The notes under the pieces: generated by a model
Database searches by the model: none
Told to the model about the DNA's origin: nothing
What the model saw: the letters and a program-made list of their open reading frames with translations, nothing else
Part shown: positions 32,501 to 44,400 of the stretch, piece by piece
How positions within the stretch are numbered: position 1 is the stretch's first letter
How the letters are laid out: each line of letters starts with the position of its first letter
Source: Amphirosellinia nigrospora
Taxonomy: Eukaryota > Ascomycota > Sordariomycetes > Xylariales > Xylariaceae
Reading direction: 5' to 3'
NCBI GenBank assembly: GCA_004123355.1
Contig: SCHM01000007.1
Coordinates: 558,001 to 622,000, forward strand
Length of the DNA stretch: 64,000 nt
Position numbers and translations under genes: made by a program

Positions 32501-35500
32501 TTGCGGCTCTGGCGGGTGCTGACATGTCAGAGATACTGGTTCGCAACGATACACCAGCAGCTGTCAAAATTCCCGAAGGAACTCTTGTTGGCCACCTTCT
32601 ATCCCTGGACCCAGAATGCACCGCGTACCAGGTACAGGAGAAACACGCATCCACAGCTGCGGAATTTGCGGCTCGACGACCAGCTAGACCGAAGGAAAAC
32701 CCTACAAGGCCAAGCACGATCTTCGCCCACAATGCTGAGCACATCCTTAAACATCCGACAGGTGTCAATGTATACGACGACCCGTCCAATCCAGAGGTGG
32801 CCAGGCTCATGTCTAGGCTCATCAGTGAGTTCGAAATGGTCTTCAGGGATACCGGATTGGCGGATGTCCCGGAAGACGAATGGATGAAAATTGAGCTCAA
32901 ACTTGGCTGGCAGGAGAATATCCCCAAACACTGTCGTGTCTACCCCCTGCCACGAGACGGACAAGACATAGTGGAGGAGACTCTCAACAAGCTGAAAGGC
33001 ACCTCAAAGATATACAGAACGAAATGCCAAGTGCCTTTCTCTTTTCCCGTTTTCGTGATCTGGAAAGACGCACAAGCGAAAATGGAGACACAGCTGGAAG
33101 CTCAGGCACAGACTAAACGAACCGGGAGAATGGTAGTTGATGTCAGGTCATTGAACAGGATCGTGCTTATAGATGCTTACCCCATCAGAACTCAAGATGA
33201 AATTATGGACCACGTCGCCGGTAACGCTTTTCAGACGGTGCTTAACGCCATTGCATTCTATTACCAGTGGAGGATCCATCCACTCTCACAGTGGGTATTC
33301 ACCATCACTACCCATATGGGTCAGTACACCTTTAACTGTGCGGTCATGGGCTACAAGAACAGCAACGCGTATGTCCAGAGACAGAGGGACTGCATGCTGC
33401 AGGACACAGTTGCATGTTCATATTGCGACGATATCGTGATCCCCTCAGCTAACCTGAGTGACCATCTGCGGGATCTCCGGGAAGTTTTGATAATACTCCG
33501 GGACAGAAACATCAGCATTGGACCATCCAAGTCCTATATAGCCTTCCCTAGCGCTATCGTTTTGGGGAGACTCATTGACTCCTTCGGCATGACTACTGCT
33601 GCTGAGAGACTCCAAGCAGTCCGTAGATTGACGTTTCCTGAGACTCTCCGTGATTTGGAGATCTTCATCGGCTTTACTACCTGGCTCAGGACTTCGTGCC
33701 CTTTATACGGCATACTGGTTAAACTACTACAAGAGCGTAAGACTGAGCTTTTCAAGCGTGCCCGGAAAGGTCAGGATCACGGCAAGAAGAAAGCTCAGAA
33801 TAAGCATGCCCGGAAGGCCTGGACCACTACAGTGGCGTTCACGTTTCCTACTAAACGAGAACGCACGGCATTTGACGAAATCAAGAAAGCCCTGATAGAC
33901 AACATTTCCTTGGCTTTCTGTTCCCCGGTACGGCAGCTGTTTGCCGACTTCGATGCTTCGACTGATGGTATCGGTGTTGAAGTATACCACGTCAAAGACG
34001 AGGTGATTCCCAAGATGATAAAGGATGGCCTCATTGTGGATTACCCTCCACGTCACGCTGTACAGACTATTGCGTTCCTGTCTAGGCCGCTTACAAATGC
34101 TGAACTCAGATACTGGCCTATTGAGATGGAGCTCTGCGGGTTTGTGTGGTTGCTCAAGAAATGTCGCCACTGGCTGAACACTACAAAGGTGTCCCCACCG
34201 ATCATTTTCACGGATTGTAAAGGGATACTCGGACTCCAGACCCGAGGAGACATCGGTAACTCCACAGCGGCCAGTAATGCGAACAAACGCATCATCAGAG
34301 CCCTGGAATACATCAGCCAATTTGATGTGCGCGTGTTACACAAGCCCGGACGTCAGCATGTCGTACCCGACGCTTTGAGTCGCTTACCCAGGGAAAAGGT
34401 CGACTCTGACCCTCAGCCTGACGACCCGGGTGGTCTTGAAAAACTCCCTGACGATCGTGACGAGCACTGGGCCATGCATGAGACTGAACACCACGATGAT
34501 GTTGAGCAGCGATGGGCAATACACTGGGTCTACCAACAGACCTCTGAGCCCCAGCAGGTGGATAATCCACAGGGAGACCACATCAAACTTCCCTCAGTTC
34601 AACTGCTGCCTGAGCCGGAATATGACCTCAATATTCCCCTACAAGACAGCACAGGACAGGATACCATTTCCCTCGTACAGATGGAATTCAAGGCTCAGAT
34701 ACGACGGGGCTACCTCGAAGAACCGCACTTCCGGGACGTGCTCGAAGTATTGAAGAAGGAAGCTAGACTTGCCCCGAATGATCACGCGAATCTGCCATTC
34801 TGTCTGCGTGAGGGACTCCTGTGGCGCAAGTCGGAAATGGCAGAGCGGCTTTGCATCCCACGCTCATGCCTACCTGACCTTTGGTCTGTCGTCCATGGAC
34901 CAAATCACCTGAGCTATGGGAAGATCACCCATTTGCTTCAGCTCTTCTGTATTCACAAAGGACTCAGAAGGCTCAGGGAATTCACAGACGGATGTCCCGG
35001 TTGCCGCGTACTGCAACCCCGTCGACATAAACCATATGGTAGTCTGCAGCCAATACTATCACCGCCTTGTCCATATTACAGTATTACGATTGACTTCATT
35101 CTGAGCTTGCCAGTGTCCCAGAAGGTTACGATGCAGCTATGGTTGTGGTCTGCAAATTGATCAAGGAGACACAGCTTATCCCGGAAGTAAGAGCTGGACA
35201 GCCGAGCAGTGGGGACAAGCTTTGATTACACGACTTCTTATGGCCGCCTGGGGAATCCCTAGGATAATGATCTCAGACCGAGATCCCAAATTTCTCTCAG
35301 CGCTATGGTCAGCGGTCTGGCGCAGGCTCGGGACGAAGTTACTCTACGCAGCAGCACATCACCCTCAGGCAGACGGTCAATCTGAGATCCTGGTTCAGAT
35401 CATACAGTCAATCCTTCGTTATTACGTACATGCCATGGATGATCCACGTGAGTGGCCTCTGGCACTCCCACAGCTGCAGTTCGAGTACAACAATACGAAA

Positions 35501-36315
35501 CAAGCTTCTACAGGAAAATCCCCAAATGAATTGGCACGCGGCTTCACACCAGCGGGGATAACAGACATCATCAGCTACAAGACCCACGAGACAGATCGGC
35601 TCACACTACTCCCATCTGCTCGCATTGAAGCCTCAGACGCCGTTGCCTTCGCCTCAATGGCTATGAAGAAGTACTATGACCAGAGACATCAGCCCAGATT
35701 CTTCCGTGTGGGAGATCGCGTCCTCCTTCGTCTGCACAAAGGGTACAATATCCCCTCAACTAGGGTTTCGGCGTCAAGATGTCACAACGATATGCCGGAC
35801 CATTCCGGGTACTTGAGCGTGTTGGAACGCTGGCCTACAAGCTTGACCTGGGAGACTACAATGCCCGCGTAAACGATGTCATCTCTATAGACCACCTTGA
35901 GCCAGCTCCGGTGGACAGATATGGACGTCTACTCCCTCCAATTGGCCTGATTCGATCCTCAGACCACCCACGTGAGCGGGTAATCGCCACTCGGACCTTC
36001 GGGAGAAATCACCAGGTGCAGTACCTTACCAAATACGAAGGCTTGGGACACGAGTTTGATGAGTGGCTCACAATTGAGCAATTGGGGAAAGACGCCGCCT
36101 TGATACGGGACTTCGAGACGAGGACAGTGAACCGGGATAAATGGCAACGAGCTCAGATCTGAGCTCAGAATGTTAGCTTGAGACAGTCACTTTGGGATCA
36201 CTTTGGGAAATGTTAGCTCAGAACCAAGATTAGCTCAGGGATAATTAGCCCGGAATAATGTATTTTAGCTTAGCTACGAGGACGTAGCATTTTTCCTTTC
36301 TGTTGGGGGGCAGGT

Positions 36316-36430
36316 TGTGAGACAGGTGGCTACACCTGACCCACATACTGGGCGTATCCCTATAAATACCCCGGTCACAGTTAGCTACAGTGTAGATCCT
36401 CCATCTCTTCTACAACTCAATAAACACACA
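36316..36430 (+). repeat. 3' LTR of the Ty3/Gypsy element
   Basis: 115 bp nearly identical to the 5' LTR. It is preceded by a GTTGGGGGGCAGG purine-rich tract, as expected for the second-strand primer site. The MITE at 36492 begins about 60 bp downstream. Confidence 0.85.
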
Positions 36431-36491
36431 CCTCACATATGGATGATCCATCACACTACCCCTGACGGCAATTGCGAACTGTCAACGAAGC

Positions 36492-36862
36492 GTTGTACGG
36501 AGGTTTGTGTCACTATTGATCATTATCCTTGGCAATGGTGTAAAGTGCAAATGGGGGAGCTCACACACGGTGTGACGGCTTGGCAACCAGTGTTTCGGGC
36601 CGGCAGTAGTCTATAAAGTCATAGACCACTAACTACGCTATACCGTTAGTGTAGATGGGACATATCAATCGTTAGCTAGAGCGGAGTTCAGGGCTTAGCC
36701 TAGTAGAGTAGATACCCAGCTAACTTTCTGTTGAGACTGTCGGGCTGCAAGCGGCCCGATGAACTGGTTGCCAAGCCGTCACACCGTGTGTGAGCTCCCC
36801 TATTTGCACTTTATACCATTGCCAAGGATAATGATCAATAGTGACACAAACCTCCGTACAAC
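36492..36862. mobile_element. MITE with about 110-bp terminal inverted repeats
   Basis: The left end GTTGTACGGAGGTTTGTGTC is mirrored by the right end ...CCTCCGTACAAC, and the two arms pair for about 100-110 bp (36492-36600 with 36755-36862). About 150 bp of unique sequence lies between. Total length is 371 bp with no coding capacity. Size and structure fit a non-autonomous DNA transposon. A target duplication is not clear, so the superfamily cannot be named from here. Confidence 0.85.
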
Positions 36863-36939
36863 CTATTCATTCCCACCCAAGCAACTCTTTCGTATTTCTA
36901 ATCATCATCCATCATCTCCTTCCTCGCGACACAACCAAC

Positions 36940-37397
36940 ATGGCACCGAGCTCCGCCAGCTCCGACCACATCACCGCCAGCGACATGGTGGCCGTCGCCA
37001 AGGTCTAGGAATGCTTTGAGACGAAGCCAGTCGTGCGTCTCTCCCTCCCCGATGTTTCTCTCTCCATTATTACAGTACGCATTGACGCCTTGTTCAGGTC
37101 AATTGGGACAAGCTCGCCGCACGTGCTGGCTTCCGAGACGGTGCTACGGCCAAGGCCCACTACGAACCACTTCTCCTGCCTCGCGACCGCCCGAGCAACG
37201 CGTCCAACACGTGCCAGATCTCTCGCGACAGCGACAACGACAACGACTCTGCCCGAATGCGAGTCAAGACCGAGACCTACGACCGTTCCATGTTCCGCTA
37301 CCCCCCGACCTCGAGGATAAAGAGATTTGAGCTGGCAGTGGATTATGAAAAGATAGCCTCACGAGCAGGAAAGCGTGGTGCAGATGTGGAGGATTGA
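36940..37397 (+). pseudogene. Myb/SANT-like small DNA-binding protein relic, copy 1
   Basis: ATG 36940 opens SDHITASDMVAVAKV, then TAG (37006-37008), then ECFETKP. After a likely intron (37033-37097) comes VNWDKLAARAGFRDGATAKA, followed by an acidic tail to TGA at 37395. The pattern (a helix with Trp, ECFETKP.VNWDKLA...G, then a repeated-helix motif) matches the small fungal Myb/homeodomain-like proteins. The TAG falls where the first conserved Trp is expected. A related relic at 47424 has TAG at the same codon. After the stop the frame stays open to the end, so the damage is limited to that codon. Confidence 0.55.
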
Positions 37398-37734
37398 TTA
37401 GGTCATTGCAGACCGGGCCATATCATAATGTCTCAACGTAGCAGCCTCGACCACAGGCCAGAGGCCGCATGAATAAAGCTATCTTCTAAGTTACTATTTT
37501 CCACCCGTAGCGCTCTATATCGACATGTCATCATCGAGTGCCGCTGTCTTCACTAATGTGATAGACGCCTCTTGGCTCTCACGTACCTATCCTGCACTGT
37601 CACACAGAAACTAGAGCTAGATAAGAGACGCTGGCGCCTGATACGAGAGTTTTGGGACCAGGGAGGGTCAAAATGCTCCCGAGCCAAAGTGTAGAAACAG
37701 ATGGCGAGGTGCCGCGCCTGTCCCCGCCTTCTGG

Positions 37735-37938
37735 TGTCAGGTGGTTGGGCTCCAGAGTGAAGTAGGGTCGCCGGTAGGTCGCTAGTAGGCAGAAGTATAT
37801 GGGTAAGGGCTTAATATCATTAATTCCTGAACCTTTTCCTATTACCTGGGGAGGCCGTAGGTCTTTATATATCCAATCTCTATCTACTAGACCCACTTCG
37901 GGGTACCAGCTAGTCACCTGTTACCCTGTCACCTGACA
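37735..37938 (+). mobile_element. Solo-LTR-like unit, copy 1
   Basis: 204 bp starting TGTCAGGTGGTTGGGCTCC and ending CACCTGACA, so the ends are inverted (TGTCAGGTG/CACCTGACA). Inside are TTAATTCCTGAACC and a TATATATCC segment. It is related to 46778-46957. No clear flanking duplication. Confidence 0.6.
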
Positions 37939-38018
37939 GGGAATACAACCAGGATCATAACACCCTCTCATCTATTGTATATACCGAGAGAAAGAAGCCC
38001 AAGGGCAGCTGCAGAGAG

Positions 38019-38384
38019 GTGGAAGAGCAAGCTACCGATGCCGCAAGGCTCGCGATTGCACATGATCGGCTAGCTGGCGTATACGCAATAACGGCTGTTG
38101 GTACGAAGTTTCAAATCTGGTACATGTCTGCTGAGGCCCAAGCACTTGAGCCTCTCGAGGACGCTGATGTCTACGTCGACGCAGACTCAGACGGGAGACT
38201 GGGTTCTGAGTATGGTATTCTACCCCTAGAGATCTGGTCCGCGAATGTGCTGTTGTCGCTACCCAGGAATCCTGGCTCGGCCGTTATAGCTTCAGTCGCA
38301 ATATCGATATTTCAAAAAGCATTTCGGTTCGTTGTGTGCGTATCGACAGTGCTCTTTATATTGCGCCCTATCAAATACTTATAA
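38019..38384 (+). CDS. Hypothetical protein fragment
   Basis: 121 codons. The middle reads LAGVYAITAVGTKFQIWYMS, followed by an acidic stretch, which looks like translated protein. The 3' part turns hydrophobic, with a possible membrane segment, and drifts in composition. No family recognised. It follows the solo LTR by 80 bp and may be the remnant of a gene cut by that insertion. Confidence 0.3.
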   Translation: MEEQATDAARLAIAHDRLAGVYAITAVGTKFQIWYMSAEAQALEPLEDADVYVDADSDGRLGSEYGILPLEIWSANVLLSLPRNPGSAVIASVAISIFQKAFRFVVCVSTVLFILRPIKYL

Positions 38385-39481
38385 CGAATGTGGTGCTTGC
38401 ATCCTCGATGATAGAAGAGCGCCGACTGTTGATACTGTTTACCTGCCAGAAGAATGGTGGTTTTCTTATTGGCAATGTCAGGTCTACTATGACGGCGGGT
38501 CAAGCCCGTAACTCGGCTAAGGGCGCGGCTCAAAAGTTCGAGAATCCTTCACTTGTGAATGAAATCAGGTGTGAATGGATGTGGAATGGTTGCGGGTATG
38601 ACTCTTATTTCTCTCCTACTAGCCTTAACTTGTTTCTAATCATCTTAATCATCCTCGGGGCTCTGTCGTTTTCTTTACGCGGTGCTGTTGGAGTTGAGGA
38701 GTAGTTCGTAGTATGTTTCAGCGGTGGCGCCGTTTTTGGCACTAGCCTTGGTAGCAAGCAACCGAGCTTCTCCTATAGGACTTCACCCAATTGTATTAGG
38801 TTCTTTAGCAGGGCAGAGAGAGCTAGGGGAGTGGTCGCAATGCAGCGACTGCCTTCATATGCAAGCATTCTTAGACTCTGGCGATAGCCATCATGCCCTT
38901 TGCAGCGATCTGGTCGGAGAAAAGGTATAGCCAAGCCTAGCTCCCTTAAATGATGGGGTGGCTCGTTAGATAGCTCCTATATCTAGGTACTAATGCCTAT
39001 AATGAGTATTCGCTGTCGTGTTGAGCACAATTGTGCTCAAACGCCTGAAAGGAGGTCAGGCAGGGCCTTGTTTATGGGGAAAAAACATATTAAAGGGTCT
39101 TCGCTTCTTCCTTTTACCAAGAGACGAATCCTAAGAACCAACCAGTCTGTTTAAGTTACATCCCATTAAAGATTCATTATAATTTCTCATTGCGATACCT
39201 GCTGCAATATTAAACTATGCGACCAATGATGACTTTAATGACGTCGCAGCCGCGACCCTTTTGCCAGGTCAATTAGTTCCACGCCGACTTGTGTCGCCAA
39301 TATCAAAATCGGTAGTCATACCTCGTAAACTTGGTTTGTAAAGGCTACGAGCTAACATCATTATTAGAATTGTAAAATTACAACCGTGGCCTGCCCGACA
39401 AGGATTTATGCACCATCAAAGAGTCTGCTGTCTACCACATCTTGACCCGCTATCATATTTGGAAGATGATTACAAAACTTA
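38385..39481. other. Intergenic, no supported gene
   Basis: A plus-strand ORF at 38336-38704 ends in a hydrophobic stretch but overlaps the previous frame and has no motif. From 38710 to 39480 nothing is recognised. There is an inverted pair CACAATTGTGCTC near 39025. Confidence 0.3.
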
Positions 39482-39895
39482 TTGCTGCAATTGAAAAACA
39501 ATTACCGAACAGGGAAAGGGTCCATCTTCGCGAAATGCCTTCTATGGGCATTTCACTTCTGTGCCAGAACCATTATATCACCCCCAAAAGAAAGCACTTT
39601 CCGAAACTGGGATACTACCATCTATCGATCCCTCTGTGTGGCCACTATAGGCAAAACAGAGGCGACACTGACTGCCCAGCCTCGCGGTGTTCGTCGGAAG
39701 AATTCTTCTCCCAAGTCCTAACGTAAACGTCCAAAGGCACAGTCTGCAGGCAAAGACAGGACGCTTGCATATTCATTCTACAAGAAGCATCCGATGCGGC
39801 ATTTTAAGGGCGCCAGCTACAAGCTATCTCGGATTAGAGATGCAAAGCAACATCTCACAAGGATCCACAAAGTGTTGAAATTAGGGAGCTGGTAA
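39482..39895 (+). pseudogene. Degenerate C2H2-like fungal zinc-finger relic
   Basis: One frame runs from 39482 to TAA 39893 with a single internal TAA at 39719-39721. The end reads LAYSFYKKHPMRHFKGASY then KLSRIRDAKQHLTRIHKV. In fungi a conserved C2H2-like motif reads LACPFYKKDP..H..C..Y.L.RI.DVKQHL.R.H. Here the second Cys position is Gly and the ACP of the motif has become AYS (TGY to TAY and CC to TC), so zinc binding is lost and the changes are RIP-type transitions. The upstream half has no known domain. Confidence 0.5.
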
Positions 39896-40046
39896 TCCCG
39901 GTGGCTGGGTACTTCGCCCCACACACATCTACCATATATACTGAGGTATCACCTCAGTACCTTGTACATAGACTTGTTCCGATACTTAACCAATATATGA
40001 CTCACTCGTCAATACTCATAATCTCAACACAAAGAGCCCATACACT

Positions 40047-40556
40047 GTGGCCGTTGCTGTCCAATATTTGATGCCGAATCTACTCGGGATGATCATGTTC
40101 ATGGCTACTACTGAACAACAGTGGTTCGACATTTCCGAAATCCTTTTTCCAGCGCAAACGTTACTGTCACAAGGGCTTGGAATAGGTTCAATTTCAGTAA
40201 TAAACGACTATGGTGCCAAAGGGGGCCATATAGATCTAAGTTCCCTTTTCCCTCGGGGGAATTCGAGTCCTTTTATGCTCAGAATTCCCTTCTTTCCCTT
40301 TCCTTTCCTTTCCCTTCCTCTACGGGACCGAAAGGAAAGACCTCTGTAGCCGGCTTGCGAGTGTCTCGGTATTCGAGTTCAGCTCGGTATCTGCTTCTGA
40401 GACTCACGATAAACTCGTGCGACTGACTTAACCTCGTACGACTGCCTCAGCCTCGTAGGGTAATATCTCGCGAGCTCCGTATGAGACCCTGTGTGGCACT
40501 TACCGGGATCCCCATACGCAAGTAATCCATCGGTTGAAGGAGCTCGTAATTATGAG
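40047..40556. other. Low-complexity CT-rich stretch, no supported gene
   Basis: A TTCCCTTTCCTTTCC polypyrimidine tract lies at about 40285-40320. Two overlapping frames of about 100 codons cross it, but both depend on the tract and show no motif. Confidence 0.3.
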
Positions 40557-40916
40557 ATGTTTCTTGGAAAAGAAGGATCCCAACATCTCACCGAGTTCCT
40601 TGCCGGTTAAGGTTATTTTGTTCAGCCATCCTCCCAAGCCTTACCCACCTTCGTTGACGAGAACATAGAGGGTATATACCAAGACGCCTTCCAGATCTTA
40701 TTCGATAGGTGGAAAAAAGGAAACTTCATATCGGATACTTTGGAAGCAGACGGAGGTCCTTGGCCTGCTCAAGATCTTACGAATAGCATCGAGCGATCGC
40801 TTACAATCACTCTGTAGGGGACAGTTTTCCTCAATCAGAGCCTGTTATCCAAGACGGAATACATGGGAGCCGATGCTTGCCTCAACCTGGGACCTATCCC
40901 ATCAAGGTTGGTCTGA
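40557..40916 (+). pseudogene. Unrecognised relic ORF with two in-frame stops
   Basis: A single frame from ATG 40557 to TGA 40914 reads MFLGKEGSQHLTEFLAG, a stop, VQPSSQALPTFVDENIEGIY, FQILFDRWKKGNFISDTLEA and DACLNLGPIPSRLV, with stops near 40608 and 40815. The residue pattern stays coherent across the stops, so this was once a gene. A neighbouring frame after 40900 reads VGLTYLLGMVPLESPTKN and may be its continuation. Family not recognised. Confidence 0.4.
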
Positions 40917-41419
40917 CATATCTTTTGGGGATGGTGCCTTTAGAATCACCGACGAAGAATTAAATAGGTTTACTCCACTGGCTAATTTCGGGGAAGGCCT
41001 ACCCGATGTTTAATACCGACCATTCTTAGGGTGCCTCTATTACAGGTGGAAACCGTGCAATAAGATAGATCAATGTAGAAGTCCTTCTCCTAATTATTGC
41101 TAAAATGGAAGGTATACGAGCGTACAATTCAGCTACTTGACTATGATAGAGTAGGTGGGATGACCTGCTTATATACACGATGGATGCCTTTGTACAGTAC
41201 CTGTGGTGACTCCTTGACCTAGTATTACTTCAGCAATTATATTTAGCTAGCTAGCTTGCTTTGCTTAGCAGTCAAGCAAATAGAGCATATCGAATTAGTA
41301 CACGTAAACTGGCACGGTATCAAGACAGATCAAGACCTCCTAACAACACTCCAACCCCTAGCTCCTCAGATACGTATGCAAAGGTGGAGTCTGCACGTAT
41401 GAATCGGATGCAGTCGTCG
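40917..41419. other. Intergenic, no gene seen
   Basis: A short AT-rich stretch with repeated GCTAG words near 41250. This is the 3' side of the helicase gene. Confidence 0.3.
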
Positions 41420-44400
41420 TTAAAGGTTTGTTCCAGGAAGCTTCCAAATGCTCTCATCCAAGAGCAGCTTAGAGCGAGCATCTTGGCGGCTTCTAATGAT
41501 AATCTCAGCCGGATTCCATGAACTATATAGAGTGAACAAGTGAGTTGTTGCCTGTTGGCCATGGCGATGCACACGATAAAACGCTTGGTTCTCAACCTGT
41601 TTCGCGAACGCAGGTTCGACCATGATAGCATAATTGGCTCGCGTCATGTTAAACCCCTCCCCAGAGATACGGGCAGTTGTGATTAGAATGAGTGGGTCGT
41701 TCGGATCTCTGTCCTCTGGAACTTCTTCGTCTGTCATGCGGCAAAACGAAGCATAGAGTACCCGCGTTTCGATGGGCATCCTTAGCAAGGACAAGTGTTT
41801 GACGTATATTGGGCAACTCCTTGCGCAGTATGAAGGCAATCAGAAAGGCTGTACTGGGGATAAGAGCAAAAATAACCATCTTTTTCCGCAACACACGCCG
41901 AGTATCCGCTACATCTTTATGTCGTTCATCGTCTTCCAACATTTCCTGGACCTTCTGGATGATGAAGTCCATTTTCTGGCTGCTATTTCTAAGCGTGTCA
42001 AGATACGGCCAGAGCGCGTGGCCACGTAGGTCGGCATCTGACATGGCGTTTAGATTGCCTTCGATATCCTGAGACCGAAAGCGTGATGGCTGCCCACGGA
42101 GCAGCAACGGGGCTAGAGCTGGAAAGGTGGCGCACAGTCCTAGTTCGTAAAACCGGCCCTGACTTCCAAAACCTTTATCCATTTCCGAGATGACATTCTC
42201 CATCGTAGGCCGATAACCACGTGTGCCGGGGTTCGAGCTTGCCACGAGGCCAGCTTTTTCTCTAGTCGCTCATCTAGTTGTTCTTTCGACATATTAATAA
42301 ATTCTCTGATATCCTCAAAATATGCAGCGGGGAAATTAGAAAATGGAACAACTTCTACGTTCATAGTCGGTAGTGGACTATTGGAAAGCCAAAGAATTCG
42401 TAGTGGCTTTGGCGCTGGATCATGTACGGCCCCAAGACCTTCTTGCCTAGTTCCTTGCACTCATCAAAGCGTTGTTCGTACGCAACACATTTTACTTTAT
42501 CAACAGACTCGGAATCGTCTCTGTGAGTAACGAGCCAATCGCTTCCCTTTGCCCACTGTCGAAGTCGTGTTGTGGATTGTACATAGGAGGTTCTTTCCAA
42601 TGCTGTACAACTGATGAAGTAACAATATTAAAAAAAGGCTTCAAGGCGAGTGGACTGCGCCGGATCGGGGTTCCGCTTATGCTGACAAGGTAAGTAGGTG
42701 ATGCCGAACGATTGATCAACTTCTCTCCAATAAACTTCCAGACTATCGTGTTTTCGGCGATTTGGTTATGGGATTCGTCCATTACAACCCAGCTCGGTTT
42801 GACAAAGAAAGGCTCAAGTACTTCCCCTTCATCGGATTTGACAAGCAGAGCAGATTCTTTTTGGATCCCAGCCAAGGCTGAAGAAGCTGGCATGATCATG
42901 ATGATGTGGCTGGTATCCCTGTTTCTCTTCGCATTCAGTTGAAGGAATGCCTGCTGTGGATGGTTGGGGGCTCGTTCCCAATTCCATTTATCATCGGTGA
43001 TCTCATCGTCTTGGAGCTCAGAAGCGGCCACGAACTTGATTCTAGGGTATTTTTGTCGCATCGCCGACGTAACTCTTTCAGCATCGGTATGAATGGACCA
43101 TATCTCTGTCTTTCGAGTGTCGCCCAGTACCGATTCTGGAGAGATATACCTGCAAAGTTGCTGGTACCACTGCTCACGAAGTCCGGGTGGCACGAGGACT
43201 ACGGCAGGACCCCTTGGAAGGCAACGAGATGCTAGAAGTCGGGCCGTAGGAAGTCGCTCGATGCAGGGACAAGCGAAGCCCCTGGCGTATGTTCCCGATG
43301 GACACTCAGCGTCCGAGGCTTGTTGCGGCTTGGAGTGCTTGCAAGAAGGTGACGACCTTGCCCGTGTTTTCTATCGTGTATAACATCCTGGCCTGCTAGA
43401 CGGATATAGGGAGTAAGAATGATGCCACATGAGCTTTCTAGGGTCTTCCCGACGCCCATGCCGTCAGCCAACAGAACGCCAAAAGTCTTCTCAAAGCGGT
43501 ACGTGAAGAGCATACGAGTAACTGCCCAGAGCTGATGAGGCTTAAGAGCGATATCAAGACCCTGAAAGTTATGGCAGTGTTCGGGGTTAGTAGAGTCCGT
43601 TTTGGTGGATCATGTCCGGAAAAGGCACAGGCAAACTCCCAGATCTCTTTTTCTGATTTCTCATCGAGATTGACTAATGAATCGAATGCTTGTGCCGCGG
43701 GCAGCTCATCTGGTTCGTCGTAAGATCGATAATGTCCTGGACAGCTGTTAGCACTGGTCACACTTGTACTCTTTACCGCTTTTACTTGCCACGGTGCGTG
43801 TAGGATCTGGAGCATTCCTGAGCTTTGGTTGGCTTTAATTTTAGAGGCAGGCAGGGGTATATTGGCCTCGTTAGTTCATCGTCGCGTATGACGATAAATG
43901 CCGGCGCTTTTCGGCGTTTGGATATGAGGTCTCCTAGTTCTGAGGCCTTGGATAGGCTGGCTTGGGCGCGTGCAGGTAGCATATCATCAGAATCACTAGA
44001 TAAGTCTTCAGCTACATCAGTGTCATTTCCTTCCTCCATACTTATACTCTTTGTTTTGTTACTAGGTCCCAGATGCGAGTGCGGCTTTTGGGGTTATGCT
44101 TTTGGTTTGCAAGGTTTAATAACCATTTCATCTTCAGACGGTCTCGAATGGAGGCTGGAGATTCGCGGCAGCGCGAGTGAGGTCTCGCTCTGTATTCCAA
44201 GGACCGGCCATACCAATACCGTGCCATATCGCCATGATTCGTTTATCAATTTTGCCCACATCTTGTAACAGCTTGCGAGTAGCGGTAGTAGAGCCTTTGT
44301 GAAGCTCTTGCCATGTTGGAAGTGCCTTGTATCGCAGGCTTGGCATCTTCTCCCTCCACCATTCAGAATTCGTAGCGGCTCACCACGTCTTTAAGAATAG

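Larger units (their letters stand above)
29460..36430 (+). mobile_element. Ty3/Gypsy LTR retrotransposon, near full length, broken
   Basis: Two 115-bp LTRs (29460-29574 and 36316-36430, starting TGTGAGACAGG and ending ACACACA) differ at one base, so the insertion is recent. The order inside is a small leading ORF (about 29.7-30.1 kb), a gag-like region (about 30.1-31.5 kb), then pol (about 31.6-36.2 kb). Pol contains a C2H2 finger (YKCRNCYKEF), an aspartic protease with DTGCS, a reverse transcriptase with YCDD, RNase H, an integrase with an HHCC-type zinc site and IDF, and a chromodomain-like tail. This order is that of Metaviridae. The very short LTRs and the C2H2 finger before the protease are the notable traits. 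Despite the young LTRs it does not look whole; the coding part has about three breaks. No perfect target duplication was found. Confidence 0.9.

Noticed and set aside
40285-40320. Polypyrimidine tract as a splice or promoter signal
   Set aside because: There is no adjacent acceptor or supported gene; best treated as low-complexity sequence.
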